A program made the translations under genes and the position numbers. From Eonycteris spelaea (Eukaryota; Chordata; Mammalia; Chiroptera; Pteropodidae): DNA of 64,000 bases. This document shows, in pieces, positions 11,400-23,075 of this stretch; the first letter of the stretch is position 1; each line of letters begins with the position of its first letter. The notes beneath the pieces are model-generated. The model searched no databases, was not told the origin of the DNA, and was given only the letters and a program-made list of their open reading frames with translations. The DNA lies in contig PUFA01000021.1 of the NCBI GenBank assembly GCA_003508835.1, positions 5,248,501 to 5,312,500 of the forward strand, given 5' to 3'.

Positions 11400-11822
11400 C
11401 AATTTACATGAAGTGTGACGGGACACCATTCCACCCTAACTCCCAGGATCTCAGAATGTGACTTTGTAAATAGGGTCACTGCAGTGTCATTAGTTACTAT
11501 GAAGTCATACTGGAATAGAGCGGGTCCTAGTACCATATGACCGGTGTCCTTACAAAAGCTGGAAATCGAACACACACACACACACACAGGCAGGACGCCA
11601 CGTGAGGACTGGGGTGATGCATCCATAAGCCAGAAACACCCAAGCTCTCTGGCAGGCCCTTGGAAGCCAGAGGAGAGCACGAGCACACTGCCCCACAGCC
11701 TCGGAGGACTCAGTCCTGCCCAACTTTCATCTTGAACTTCTGGCCTTAAGACTGTGAGACAGTTTCTGTCGTTTAAACCGCTCAGTCTGTGGCACTTCGT
11801 TATGGCAGCCTCAGCAAACCAG
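11400..11822 (+). mobile_element. MLT1-type solo LTR containing a CA repeat
   Basis: Carries ggatctcagaatgtgacttt, gaccggtgtccttacaaaag, gatgcatccataagccag, ttctggccttaagactgtga and gttatggcagcctcagcaaa. A (CA)n tract at 11,571-11,588 has grown within the cacagagacacac block normally found in this LTR. Confidence 0.85.
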
Positions 11823-12234
11823 CGAGCTGGTTCTGGTCAGCAAGTCTCAGCACGTACATGGCCCAGGCTGGTGAGTGGGTCTGGGGCAGCCACAGTGAGG
11901 GGGAGCGGATGTGTGTGTCTGGCCTGTCACAGAGTTCATCCACCAGCCCCCGTCATCCCTCTCACCCCGGCACACAGATCACCGCAGAAGGCAGCCAAAT
12001 CATCTTCATGGGCACTGAGGCCTTGGCTGGGAGTCGAAGGCCTGTCTCCTGGACGTCTCCTGGCAACCCAACCCCATGGGAATTTCTCTGGAAAGCTGAG
12101 AGGAGGAGAGATCTGTGTGCATATCTTCCAGCTGAAGCGTAAGCTCAGGACGAGGGCTTCTGAAGAGCACATGGCCCAGAACTGGGCTAGAAATAGCACC
12201 GTATCTTAGAATTACGTGAAGCTTTGATTACAGA
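11823..12234. other. Intergenic, no gene recognised
   Basis: Unassigned. Overlapping frames on both strands without domains. Confidence 0.4.
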
Positions 12235-12675
12235 GTCTATTAGTTTCCCGTGGCTGTTACAACATAGCAACACAAGCTGGAGGGCCTGGAACAGCAGGAA
12301 TTCATTCTGGTGTAGTTCTGGAGGCGGGATGTCCCAAATCCAGGCGGCGACAGAGCCACACTTCCTCTGAAGACGCTTAGAAAGACCCTCCCTCCCTCCC
12401 TAATTCTGGCGGCCACAGGCCGTCCTTCCTTGCCTTCTTTGGTTTAATCTGTGTCACACCAGTCTCTGCCCCTGTTTCCGTGTGGCCTTCTTCTCGGTGT
12501 CTGTTTCTAAAGTTCTCTCTTTTTCACAAGCACGCCGGTCACGTTAGATTCAGGGCCCGCCCTCAGCCCGATGACCTCGTCTTAACGTGATCACGTGTGT
12601 AAAGACCCTATTTCCAAATGCCACATTCTGAAGTTCCAGGTGACCTTTGGGAGACACGTTTCAACCCAGTGCACA
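12235..12675 (-). mobile_element. MLT1-type solo LTR, reverse orientation
   Basis: The plus strand shows the reversed LTR: ttagtttcccgtggctgtta, agttctggaggcgggatg, aaagaccctatttccaaatg and cacgtttcaacccagtgcac. Nearly full length. Confidence 0.85.
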
Positions 12676-15600
12676 GAATACTCCTGTTTTGAAGCAATGC
12701 TTTTTGCTCTATTTGGTTTTCTATATTTAAGGACCTCTTGCGCCACCGCCTTGAAGTTAGATAGTTTAGAAATTCAGAGAACATTTGTGTATTAGTCTGA
12801 TAAGCTGGGATCTCACTGGCTTTACAGAATATGTTTCTCACGCATGTGAAGTTCAGAGTGAGTGGTACTGACCAGCCGGTGGTATCGCTCGAGCAGTAAC
12901 TTGGGGACCCAAGGGCCCTGTGTCTACCAGGTGGACTTCCAGGTCCCCGAGCTCGTGTGCATCACGCTGCAGAGAGGATGAGCATGGCGGATACATAGGC
13001 CAAGCCGGACCCATCATGTCCGCACTCAGCCTGTGGGCAGGAACTCGGGCACGGGCCACGCGGAGCCGCAGAGGGAGCCGGGCAGTGCTGCGGGGCTGGG
13101 CCGGGAGCAAGAGCGGAGGGCTGGGGAGGCGCCGGCTGTGCTGACGAACCGTCAAACTGCCAGCAAGCCGCTTTAGGAGGGTCCTGGAGGTGTAAGCGCG
13201 ACAGCCCTGCACCCCAAAGAAAGTCCTCTGAGACAAAGCCTGCTCCTGGCAGGAGGGCAGAGGGTCCTCTGCCTGGTTGGAGAATCCTGGTTTTTCAGCA
13301 TCAGAGGAACCACAAGCAGAGTTGGGAGGAGGGCCCCTCCCCTCTGGCTCTTAGTGGAAGACTCAGCAGTGGCTAAGGGGAGGAGAGAGATAATGGGCAT
13401 GGCTGTTCATAAACCAGTTTCTTACATGTTTGGAAAGATCAGAGATCCAGCCCTACTCCATACCCCAAGAAACAGAAATTCAACACTGCCTCTAAGAAAA
13501 AGCTTTTGATCCAACGCGCCTTCAGAGGGTCTCCACTTCCGCACCCACGATGGCCACCCCCAGCTCCTCCGGAAGAGACAGCAGCCCCCTCCCCAGGGGA
13601 CGGCAAAGTTGGGCTCCCTCCAGGGGCATCAGATGAATAATTAGACCAAATCGCAAGGGGCAATTACATCTTTGTTTCTCAGAAATTGTAAACAGAGAGC
13701 ACAGGGCGCTTGCATCACAGTGCCTCAGGGGCGTTTGCACCGAAAGCAGCCGCTGGGCTGTATTTAGGTCCCAGCGGGACTGTGGGGCTGTTCCAGCAGC
13801 AGCTGCAGGTGACATTCAGGGAGAAGTCCCTCTGAGCGAGACGGCCACTTCCGGAGGCCCCTCGTCCCCCTGTTCCAACACCAGCTTCTTCCAAACAATT
13901 TTTCTGTATCATTTAATTATAAAGGGACTTTATGCCATATTTTCAAACAGGTGTTTTTTTTTTTTTTCATAGAGCCCATGTCCTGGTTTGGCGTGATCAG
14001 CAAAACGCAATAATTTGCCCTGCCCAGTGCCTAGCACGTGCTGGGCGTGAAGTGAATGTGGAAGGGAAACTGGTGATAACTATGAGGTGTGCGCAATTAT
14101 TTAAAGGTGATAATACGATCAAAGCTGACTTGTCGGGGCGCATTCTCCTGCTTCCCGCCTCCCCCGGGGAACTTCCTGGTGGGTATGTCTGTCTCTGGAT
14201 GGCCGGCTCCCCAGTTAACCCAGAAACACTGTCACCGCACAGATTACACTCTAGACGTCAGGGTGGGTGGGGGCAGAGGCCGGGTGGGGAACGAGCATCA
14301 GGGAGCGTCTGTCTGCGCCCCAGCCAGCGTCCCGGGAAGAGGGGAGCAGAGGCCCATGGCCGTCGCCTCCCCAGGGAGCAGAGATTTGTTCCCAGCCCCC
14401 GAGGGCCGGGGGCAGGCCAGCTGCAGCAGGACTGTGGGCTCCTGGGCAACACAGCCCCGGGCAAGGGGGCAGGAAAACGCTCTCCCCATCTTCTCCCTGG
14501 GGGGTTGCACCTCAGTCCTGGCTGTGACTGCCCCCTCAGCCTCCGCCGCCTCTCCCCTCAGATGACGGTTCATATACATCCTCCACCATTTCCTGAAATC
14601 TACATACTATAGCGCATTCGGACCGGGAGATCAGCCTCCGTTCAAAGCGTTACCTGAGCTGCAGACTTCCTCGAATTTCACCTTTTTCCCCCCTGCACAG
14701 GAGAGGGTTAACTCAGCGGGTGTAGAGGTGTTGGAATCCTGCAAATTCCACATATTCCAGAGAAAGAACTGGCCTCGGCCAGGATGAAAGGGTCTTCCTC
14801 CTCCCCTCGCACCCCTCGCACCCGGCAAACCTCCCTGTGAGCTGGAAGCCCCTCTCCCGAGGCCCCTCTCCAGCACCTGGCTCCACCTCCTCCATGTGGC
14901 GGGCCGTCGAAGGCTGCACGGAGCCTCCCTGGCAGCCGCGGCGCAGAGCAGTCCTCATGCTTCAGGTCGACATGGGGCTGTCACCCCTCACGCTGCTCAT
15001 CCGACCCTCTCCCCAGGAAGGCCGGGGGATTGCGGAGCAGGGCTGTGGTGGGCATGGGCTCTCTGTGCGGCCGCGGATAATATCCACCTTCTCCTCAGAA
15101 ATGCGTCTTCTTTTCGCCATCACCACGAGGTGCCATTGGGGTCGACGCGATCTTACAGACGCCCCCCACGTGACCACCGCGGACTGTTTGGGGCTGGGCA
15201 CCTGACCCCAGCTGGGCCAACCACAGCCCTCCCCTGGGAGCTCTGAGCCTGGGGGAGAGAGGCGGAACCCCCTGTCTCCGGTGCTCAGCACCCAGCGTCC
15301 CTGCTGGTGGCAGAGCCGGGCCTGGGGCGGGAGAGAGTGAACGCAGGTGGGGGCCAAGCTCAGCCCTGGAGAGAGTCTCAGCGTGGTCCCAGGTGCCCCG
15401 GAGGCCCCGCTCTGTCCCACCCCCGCCCCCCCCCTTCTGCATGGGATGAACCTCCCCAGGTTTCTTCTACATTCAGCCAAAAACGTTCACTAACAAAAAG
15501 GCCGTATTCCATCCTCCCTGAATATACACTTGGTGGCAAAAGGCTGGGCACACACCACATCCCACACGATTCCTGAGCGAATGAAATGGGATCGTTCCAG

Positions 15601-16814
15601 GAGGGGACCAGCAACGTCACGGTTCTTCCGAGGGCCCTTCCTGCCTTGGCAGTCTCGGTGACGGGGCTTGGTAGACCAGAACCCGGTCATGACTTCTTCC
15701 TCATGGGTCGTTTGGACACGACGGATGATGTTCATTTTAACAGCCCCTTCAAAGACCGTCCAGGTATTTGCAAAACAGTCTGTGGGCCTAATGAAATCAG
15801 AACAGCTGTGTTTTGCATCCTAAGCCCGGGGATTAGGGAGGAAAAGCCGCCGTGAGCAGGCCCTGGGCTCAGCGGCTGTAGGGACAGGCAGAGAGCAGAT
15901 GGTGTGGCTCAGTGCGGCCCGAGTCCGGAGAGTCAGCCCGGACACGGCCCCACATGGGGAAAAAGGGAAGTAAACGAGGTCCAGGTTTTAGTTCCCAAAC
16001 TCCTCTTGATTTTACTCCCCAGCTCATCTTAAAAACGATGAGTCATTGAAGACGGAATAGATGAGGGGCACGGCGACATTCTCTCTATTCTGTGGCTGCG
16101 GCCGTGCTGCGGGTAGAAAGAGGCCACCGGGGTACGTTTTGGCAAAATGAGAATCTCTCATTTGTTCATGTAAAACAATTTTTTTTCCTTCTGTTTATAA
16201 AACGTGCACGTCCATTTATGGAAACTTTGCAAACTACGGAAAATGTAAAGTGCCCGGGATCGGGCCGTGCGGGAGGGTTAGGGTGAGAGGTGGGTGGGTG
16301 GTCAGGCTGGGCTCACCCCCACCCCACCCCGTGAGGGCTGTGTCCCCAGGGCCCTGTTGGGGGGGCACTCCTGGTCCTTAACTTCTCCGCCGTTGGCGCA
16401 GTGAGGAAAGCTCCGTGAATCTGTAGCACAGATGGCAGGAAGACGTTCATCATGGAGGGGCTTCCACCTCGGGGTGGGGAGGGGTTTCCGAGGGACCCCG
16501 CCATGCTTTAGTGGGCCTCGGGGGAGAGGCCCGGGCGGCCGTTGTCGTAGATATTCACCCAGGCTTGGCACACCGAGGCTCTGGCCTCCTTTCAGCAGCA
16601 TCAGGCCTTGGGGTCTCAGAGGGCAGTGTCTGCCCCAGGGGTGGTTCTATTGGGCGTCAGAGGCAGTGGCTTGGGTGTCTGAGTCGTTGGGTCTACAGCC
16701 CTTTGTCATCCTGTGCTTCTCCCTCACGGCAGTGACCATTCAAATGAGTCATTAACTGTGAAGTTCATTGTTTAGTATCGGTCTTAGCAAGAGAGTGACC
16801 AAGTGTCTGCTAAA
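12676..16814. other. Intergenic, 4.1 kb with no gene recognised
   Basis: Mostly GC-rich, unassigned DNA. A 13-base T-run sits at 13,956-13,968. A short MIR/L2 3'-end-like fragment (cagtgcctagcacgtgctgg) lies at about 14,024-14,043. The longest open frame (13,932-14,612 plus) begins with that T-run region and has no recognisable domain. CpG-rich patches around 12,950-13,140 and 14,260-14,420 are too short and irregular to call promoters. Confidence 0.4.
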
Positions 16815-16926
16815 CAGGGTGACCGATCTGTCTCGTTTGTCCAGGATCTCCCTGCTTTTAGCACTGAAAATACCGCATCCCTGGAACCCCTCAGTGCCAG
16901 GCCAACCAGGACAGCTGGTCACCCTT
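16815..16926. mobile_element. Palindromic MITE-like relic with 9-bp terminal inverted repeats
   Basis: Exact inverted repeat agggtgacc (16,816-16,824) and ggtcaccct (16,917-16,925). Each is followed inward by a degraded matching arm (tctcgtttgtccaggat against gccaaccaggacagc). It resembles a common mammalian element with the head gggtgaccaactgtcccggt; I cannot assign the name. Confidence 0.6.
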
Positions 16927-16949
16927 CTTAGCACACAGATGGACGTCTC

Positions 16950-17105
16950 CACGAACAGCACCTCAGTGTCTGCAGTCAGCCATCTCTCCTGTCCCTGCTC
17001 ACACATGGTGCATGCACAGATACGCGTGCAACGAATATTCGCTGAACAATAATTCTTACTATTGCTGGAAATGCTTTGTGAATATTTGCTGAATAAATGA
17101 CCGCC
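16950..17105 (+). mobile_element. L2/MIR 3'-end fragment
   Basis: Ends with gtgaatatttgctgaataaa, the typical L2/MIR 3' terminal motif, preceded by a duplicated echo (aatattcgctgaacaata). Confidence 0.45.
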
Positions 17106-17394
17106 TGCCAAGAAATGGCCTGTTTGCAATATTATAACATATTACCAATACATGAGATAAACTGGGTTTACAGACTACTCGAAAAAGGAATAAAGATTTT
17201 TGTGCAAGTAGAAAGTGCCAAGTAGGGCAAGTTTCACAGAGATAAATCCTAAAAAACATCAGCAAATGGCCTCGAGGCGGTTAGTGCTGATTTCTGGAAT
17301 AGTTGTGAGTGGGGACTATGGATTTTGAGACCCTCTTAGATATGAGGGGCCAGCAGAAAAGACAGCGGTTAAACAAATCAGCAGGAGTAAGAAC

Positions 17395-17535
17395 CTACAT
17401 GGTATGCCACTTAACTTAGTGATCTCACAAACACTCCCGAGGATGGGACGCATACGGCCTGAAGCTTGGAGAGGTGACACGATTTTCTTAAGAATGCACA
17501 TAGAGATTTGAAACCAGGCCATCTGTGTGCTTGCT
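17395..17535 (-). mobile_element. MIR SINE fragment, reverse orientation
   Basis: Plus strand: gatctcacaaacactcccga, gcctgaagcttggagaggtg, agagatttgaaaccaggcca. This is the reverse MIR order. It is followed directly by a long pyrimidine tract. Confidence 0.45.
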
Positions 17536-17606
17536 TTCCCTTCCTTTCTTCCTTCCTGTTTCTTTCTTTCTTTCTTTTTTTTTTTTTTTTTTTTGCATTT
17601 TTTCCC
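17532..17606. repeat. Pyrimidine tract (CCTT/TTTC)n then T-run
   Basis: A cttcctttcttccttcc-type stretch passes into (tttc)n and about 20 Ts, a simple-repeat expansion next to the MIR relic. Confidence 0.85.
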
Positions 17607-20119
17607 CATTTTACACTGACCAGGACCACAGCAACGAAGCCCAATGGCCAGAAAATGGTTTCCTGAGGCTGTCCAAGCTCCAAGCCATCTGCATGCATCT
17701 GCAACTGTAGGCCGAGGATCACTTAGACAATGTTAAAACCTGGAGCAAGGTCTGGTTTCTTGCTCCTTGCATGTCTCCAAGGAAACCTGGATCCATGACT
17801 GACCCCTGAGCAACCCTTGGGAATGTGGCCATCTGCAGGTTTGTCATGCCAGAGATGAATGATTTGGTGGGTCCATTAACGGACTGTGTCCTGCTTGCTT
17901 GTCAGGACGGCTTTGCACGAACGGCGAGACTGATGAGGTGCGTTCACTGCTGGGGTCCTGAGTATTGGTCGCCATGGGTGATTGGTAGCGGGATGTGTCT
18001 ATATGACCAGCTCCCCGTAAAAAGCTTGGACCCTGAGATGGGCATGAGCGTCCCCGGGCGGAGGCCTTCCACACGTGACCAGCGGCTCTCTGCCAGGGGA
18101 GAAGCACGTCTCGTGGGCTCAGTGAGGAGGCTGGCGGCGGAGCCTGGCGGGGCTGCTTGGATTCTGGCCATGCATCCCCCGCCCTGCTGTCTTTGCTCTG
18201 CGTCCTTGGCTGTCAGAAATCTTAGCCCCGAGTACAACTCCTTGGCATCGTGTCTTTCTAGCAAATCACCAAACGTAGGGCGATGCAGGCCCTCCGACAC
18301 GTAAAAGGACACGGCAGAGCCTCGTTCCTCGTTGTGCTACTGATGCCGTCCAGCCCCGAGGTCCAGGCCGTCTGCACCATAGCCCGGCCGCCCACTCTCA
18401 GGTGTGGATAAGGGCTGTGAGACACACGGGTTCGAACTGCCGCAGGCTGGCCCACAGCTCCCGCCATGGCCCCTCGCAGCGGGGTTCCTCTTCAGCTCAC
18501 ACCCCGGGGTCCAGCTGCCTGGGAAGGTGGCTGGGAAGCACCCCAGAAGGCAGTGAGGGGCAAGGTCCCTGGGGGCAAACCTCAGGGTTGACTGCCTTTT
18601 GGAATCTCTGGAGTTTGTGGACACAGTTAATTTACATAACCGAAGTCAAAGCCACAAAGGCTTCCCTGGACCCTCGTTACTTATTAGTGGGCCGGCCGGG
18701 CAAACACTTTGGGTCAAAGCATCCTTGGCCCTGTGAACCCTCGCCACGTGTGGCTGTCTCTGTTTCACAGTCCAGAGCACATTGTGAATCCATTCTGTCC
18801 TCCTATCATCCATCCATCCATCCATCCATCCATCATCTGTCTGTCTATCTATCATCATCTTCTATCATCTATCATCTCTCTCTCATCGAAGATTTTAATG
18901 TGTATAAACTGATGAGCACAAACATACACACCTGAAACTTATAGAATGTTATAAGCCAACGTTACCTTCATTAAGACCAGGACGACGCCTTCCTGCCCCA
19001 GGTGATCACAGCCTGCGGGACAAGCCGACAATTTGGCAACAACATGGCGCGTCACGCGCTGGAGAGTTGGCCCACTCCTGCCTGCACCTTGTGCTTCTCT
19101 TTCATGGTTTATGGCTCAGTTATGAATAACCTGCTTAAACTTGGCATTTGTGAGATTCACACCAAATTGGAAAAAATGGCTCAGCCAGTTGGCATTTTCG
19201 GAATATCTAAAATATTTAAATGTACTAGCTCAAGCTTTTGTGAGTTCCCCTTAAAAACAAAGAAACAAACAAAGGGTGTCACCAAACATACTGTGACATC
19301 GCCCGGCTCACCCTGCCCATGGCCAGGGACAGCAAGTTGGAGGGAGGTCCTTTCATCTCCTTCTGGAGGGTCATTTTAAAGGCAAGCGCTCCTTAGGGAA
19401 AGGCTCTGACTGGTCCTCTTGAGTTATTATGAGGAATTATAGCTGCACAAAGAGCCTGCACTCTGCCCTTCGCCTACTGGCCACCGCAGAGGAACACAGC
19501 AGCTCAGCAAGTTGAACGTGAACTTCCCCCGCCCAGCACAAATAGCTACTGGTCTTGGTCCATGGGTCCAAGTTACAGCCTGGATGCCCGAATTCTTTAG
19601 AAAGGGTTTGCTGCGTCTAGGCGCCGGTGAAAGCATCACCCGCCTACCCAGCTTCGGGCTAGCCGGGTGGTCAGGAAGGTCATCGTCTACCATGAGTGCC
19701 CTCAGACTCAGGTGCGCCTACCTGGGACCCTGTGAGAAATGCTGGTGCTGCCCAGCCCTGTGGCAGGGCCCTGGAAACCCAGGCTCCTGACAAGCTTCCC
19801 ACGCAATAGCAACTGGAGAGTGGGTTCGGGTCAACACGCCCAGAGCTGGTGGGAGGCAGCGGCATCCACATCTCCTACCCTCCAACTACCAGGACAGACA
19901 ACGCGAAAAAGAGGCCACCGTCAGAGGCCCTGGGGCCTTCTCCGATTAGGACCCACGTTGTCCCCGGCAACCTAGTCCACCAGAAAATGCTCATATGTCA
20001 CCCATCAGTGCGGTTTCCCCTTCACAGAGACAAGAGAAGACGAAGGTTCATACCTTGGGACCTGTGGGCGAACTGTAACAAGGACAAAGATGTTTCTAGG
20101 GGAGGACAGCCTGGGCTGG
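17607..20119. other. Intergenic, no gene recognised
   Basis: Unassigned, with two small known pieces: a (CATC)n tetranucleotide array at 18,806-18,870 and an L1 3'-tail-like piece at about 18,926-18,980 (acacacctgaaacttataga). Overlapping frames on both strands between 17,825 and 18,935 lack domains. Confidence 0.4.
18806..18880. repeat. Tetranucleotide microsatellite (CATC)n / (TCTG/TCTA)n
   Basis: catc repeated about seven times, followed by ctgtctgtctatctatcatc variants. Confidence 0.9.
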
Positions 20120-20690
20120 CAGGGGCGTGGTAGGTTGTGCTTCCCAAAGATGGTCACGATGCTCCCTCCTGTCTCTTGCCCTCTCCTGCCATGTGACCTT
20201 GTCACTCCCCATCAAGAAGTGGAGCCTCTTTCTCCATCCCCAGGAAACGGGCTTCCCGTGGCTTCCTGTGACTTCCTATGGGTCCCTTGTAACTGGTAAG
20301 ATGTGGCAGAAGTGACACCGCATGCCTTCAGAGGATGAGTTGGAACGCGTCTGAACCTTCTGCCCGGGTCTCTCGGAATGCTTCCCGTCCAGGTGCTCCT
20401 GCTCCGACCCCACCTGCCACGTTGCGATTTGCCCCGGCCACGCACAGGTGCTCCCTACACGGTCTCAGCTGAGCCCCACTGTCCTGTCATCCCAGCCCAG
20501 GTGCTGAGAATAGAGAAAACTCCAGAAGACTCCAGCCCCAGGCCATTTGTGTCTTCCCAGCTGAGGCTTCAAACCATCTGCACTCTGCCCCGCCCAAACT
20601 CCTGACCCTCAGAACCCCTGGGCATGATCAATGGTTCTCGTCCGATGCCATCAGGGGATGGTTGCTACGCAGCGTGGATAACTGGAACAG
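20120..20690 (+). mobile_element. MLT1-type LTR (older MLT1E/F-like)
   Basis: Carries ccaaagatggtcacgatgct, ctgccatgtgaccttgtcac, gatgtggcagaagtgacacc, and an end gatggttgctacgcagcgtg followed by gataactggaaca. This order fits an older MLT1 subfamily LTR. CpG gains are frequent. Confidence 0.7.
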
Positions 20691-20784
20691 GAGGGCATAT
20701 CCAGTGTCATGATGCTTGCTGCGTGATGGAGGAGACCTGGGGATGAACACTCTTGGCAGAGCAAGCCCCCCACCCCCCAGGCTC

Positions 20785-21000
20785 TGGTTAAGAGAGCAGG
20801 CTCTAGAGCTGTGTGGGTCTGAATCCGGTACCTGCCACTTATCAGCTCTGCGACCTCAGGAAACTTACTTAACCTCTCTGTGCCTCTCGGTTCTTCACCT
20901 GTGCAGTGGAGACAATATGAGCAGCGGTCGGCTACGAGGATCAAACGTGCTAGTATATGGGCAGCAGTCAGTCCCCTGGAGCGCTCCCTAACGTTTGTAA
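20785..21000 (+). mobile_element. MIR SINE, near full length
   Basis: agagcaggctctagagctgt, ctgaatccggtacctgccac, ttatcagctctgcgacctc, cttaacctctctgtgcctc and ttcttcacctgtgcagtgga follow the MIR consensus in order. This is one of the best-preserved MIRs in the window. Confidence 0.85.
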
Positions 21001-21275
21001 TCATTTCCAGTTCGCATAGCCCTCTAGAGGGCACTTATCCTTGGAAAGCAATCCTGCTTCTTCTTTGTGTCAGAGCCTCAAGGGGGAAGAAAGACAGGTA
21101 TCTGGATCTTGTTGTCTGTGTGTTGGGAACGTGGAGCATTAAAGAAAGACACTGTGTCCTAGGGAAAGGCATGCTGGTGGCCCTGAGAGTGAAGGCCGGA
21201 GGCTGTGGCAGGTGGAGCAGCCGCAGAGGAGGACAGCCTGGCCCGGGCCGGTGCTCGGTGCTGTTTTAGTGGGGT

Positions 21276-21345
21276 GCACGTGTGTGTGTGTGTCCATGCA
21301 TGTGTGCGCATGCGTGTGTGTGTGTGCATGTACGCGTGTGGAAGG
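21276..21345. repeat. Imperfect (GT)n microsatellite
   Basis: gtgtgtgtgtgtccatgcat, then tgtgcgcatgcgtgtgtgtg and tgcatgtacgcgtgtg: alternating purine-pyrimidine DNA. Confidence 0.85.
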
Positions 21346-21384
21346 GGGGTGACCAAGAACAAGGTGGGCATTCCTCCGGGGAGG

Positions 21385-21580
21385 TGAGCCGGGCTAGGCA
21401 ATGAAGGGCCGTGTGGAGGCTGCTAGGAGTGAGGGAGGCACCCTGAAGCCTGTGAGTGAGGGATTTGGAGCAGAGCTGTGGCCGGGAGTGTGATTTAAGG
21501 TTCATCTAGAAAGGGTCTCTGGTGGCAGGCAGAGGAGGTGCAGAAAGGACACAGACAGAGCGGAGGCAGGACAACCGAGA
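21385..21580 (+). mobile_element. Ancient interspersed repeat (LINE2-like, name uncertain)
   Basis: Contains the order gcaatgaagggccgtgtgga, ggatttggagcagagctgtg, gaggcaggacaaccgagatg. This resembles an old mammalian repeat with gggccttgtaggccattgta and gttttgagcagaggagtgac. Assignment tentative. Confidence 0.4.
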
Positions 21581-21799
21581 TGGGTCCCAAGAGCGTGGTG
21601 GCTTCCAGGCCTTCTGGATCCTGTTCTCTCTTCATGAATAAGCACAGGCACAGGGTTCAGTTGCCGGGTTAATTTTTCTTTTGGCCTCTCTGCACCCGGG
21701 AGAGTGAGCTGGCTTCACTCTTCCTGGTGACCCAATAGTAACAGTCCCCTGGTTACCCAGTAACTACCCCTGCCCACTGTGGGCTGCCCCCGACCCCAA

Positions 21800-21970
21800 G
21801 CCAGCATCACTCAGGCCCGTGATCTGCTGACCTGGTTGCGGGGGGGGGGGCTGTTAACAATGGTCTTAAAGACCTTGAAATTGCCAGCATCACTCAGGCC
21901 CATGATCTGCTGACCCGGTTGTGGCGGGGGGGGGGAGGTTGTTAACAATGGTTTTAAAGACCTTGAAATT
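21800..21970. repeat. Tandem duplication, 83-bp unit x2
   Basis: Copies at 21,800-21,882 and 21,883-21,970 both start gccagcatcactcaggccc, share gatctgctgacc, a G-run, gttaacaatggt and aaagaccttgaaatt, and differ at few sites. The G-runs (10 or more Gs) vary in length. Confidence 0.9.
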
Positions 21971-22119
21971 CCTCTGATGGAAGAGCTGCTGCTCATGATG
22001 AGCTCCTGTGGGGCCACGAATCTGTGTGCTCCCTCTGCGAGAGGCGACGGCTTGGTGCTTTTCCCACGAAGCACCGCAGCTCTCTGCTCAGCCTAGAAAG
22101 AGACGTGTTATCATCGCCG

Positions 22120-22210
22120 TGGCTCCCAGACTGCTGAGTGTCGCTTTGCCAGTCGCTGGCACACAGTGGGCACGTCCTAAGTGCTTGTGGGATGAGAGCC
22201 AATGAATAAT
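22120..22210 (+). mobile_element. L2/MIR 3'-end fragment
   Basis: gtcgctggcacacagtgggc, cgtcctaagtgcttgtggga, then agccaatgaataa: the 3' motif of L2-type repeats. Confidence 0.5.
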
Positions 22211-22469
22211 GGAGCGAAAGCCACGGGCACTTAGGAGGACTCATTAAAATCTTCCTAATTCGGAGCTCCCAGCCCCGAGCAGCTGTGCCGTCCAGCACGC
22301 CCACGCGGGGCGCATGCTTGCTCAGTACTTGGGTTTTACAAAAAAGGGAAGAAACAGACCAGAACAAGGGACAGAGTGTCCGAGTCAAGCTCTTTCTTGG
22401 ACTTATGCACAGGTGGCTTCGCTTGTTCCTTAAGGTCCTTGAGCCAGTTCAAACCTGCGATAGCACTTT

Positions 22470-23075
22470 GCTTAATATACTTAAATATGAAGAACCCAGT
22501 GAGACAACACTAAGTAAGGATTCAGACACACAAACAAATAAGATCGCAAGCATGCTACGGTTTATTCATACCAGATCCTGATGGCTTTCCGTCCTAGCAG
22601 ACCACCGGCGATGCTGGCTGAGACAGACACACGGTGAACAGGAACGGCGCCGTATCAACACTGGGTCAATTGCCGGTCGATCAACTGTCGATGGGCGAAG
22701 AGGCCTCTTGTTTGGATGGGCAGAGTCTTGGGCCAAGAAAGAAATCAAGGGACAGAGAAACACACTCTTGTGAGACAGAGAGAGTGCTGATTCAGGCAGA
22801 GAGTCCTGGAGATTTTTTGTGTAGCGGTGACATCGTCAGTATCTTATCAGCCAGGTGCACGGGTGTCTGGTTATCACTCTTGCACGGGTGTCTGGTTATC
22901 ACTCTTGGTCAAAACAATTTCGCCCTTGGGGTAAACAACTTCAGTTCGGCCAAACAAGTTGTTTACATTCCTAAGGCTTAACATTAATGGAGCCATTTTA
23001 CCCACGTGTAATGTAATTCAAATCTAGTTCACACAAGGGCAAATAAATCCACAATCCACATGTAACAAACCACTG
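22470..23075 (-). mobile_element. Solo LTR-like element with duplicated 25-bp block (ERV class unresolved)
   Basis: Read on the minus strand, a U3-like AT-richer part is followed by two identical 25-bp direct repeats (22,856-22,880 and 22,881-22,905). A CT-rich stretch with ctctctctgtctcacaagag comes next, then an AATAAA polyadenylation signal (complement of 22,561-22,566). This is the U3-R-U5 layout of a retroviral LTR with enhancer-like repeats. No gag, pol or env is attached. Less decayed in appearance than the MLT1 copies. TG...CA ends and target-site duplication were not located with certainty. Confidence 0.5.

Noticed and set aside
13932..14612. 226-codon plus-strand frame
   Set aside because: It starts beside a T-run, overlaps other open frames on both strands, and has no motif; no exon signals flank it.
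18425..18450. gggttcgaactgc, resembling a tRNA B box
   Set aside because: No matching A box or cloverleaf around it and no SINE body; likely chance.
18806..18880. Short-spaced repeats that might suggest a CRISPR-like array
   Set aside because: Simple CATC/TCTG tetranucleotide microsatellite; no spacers, and the window is vertebrate DNA.
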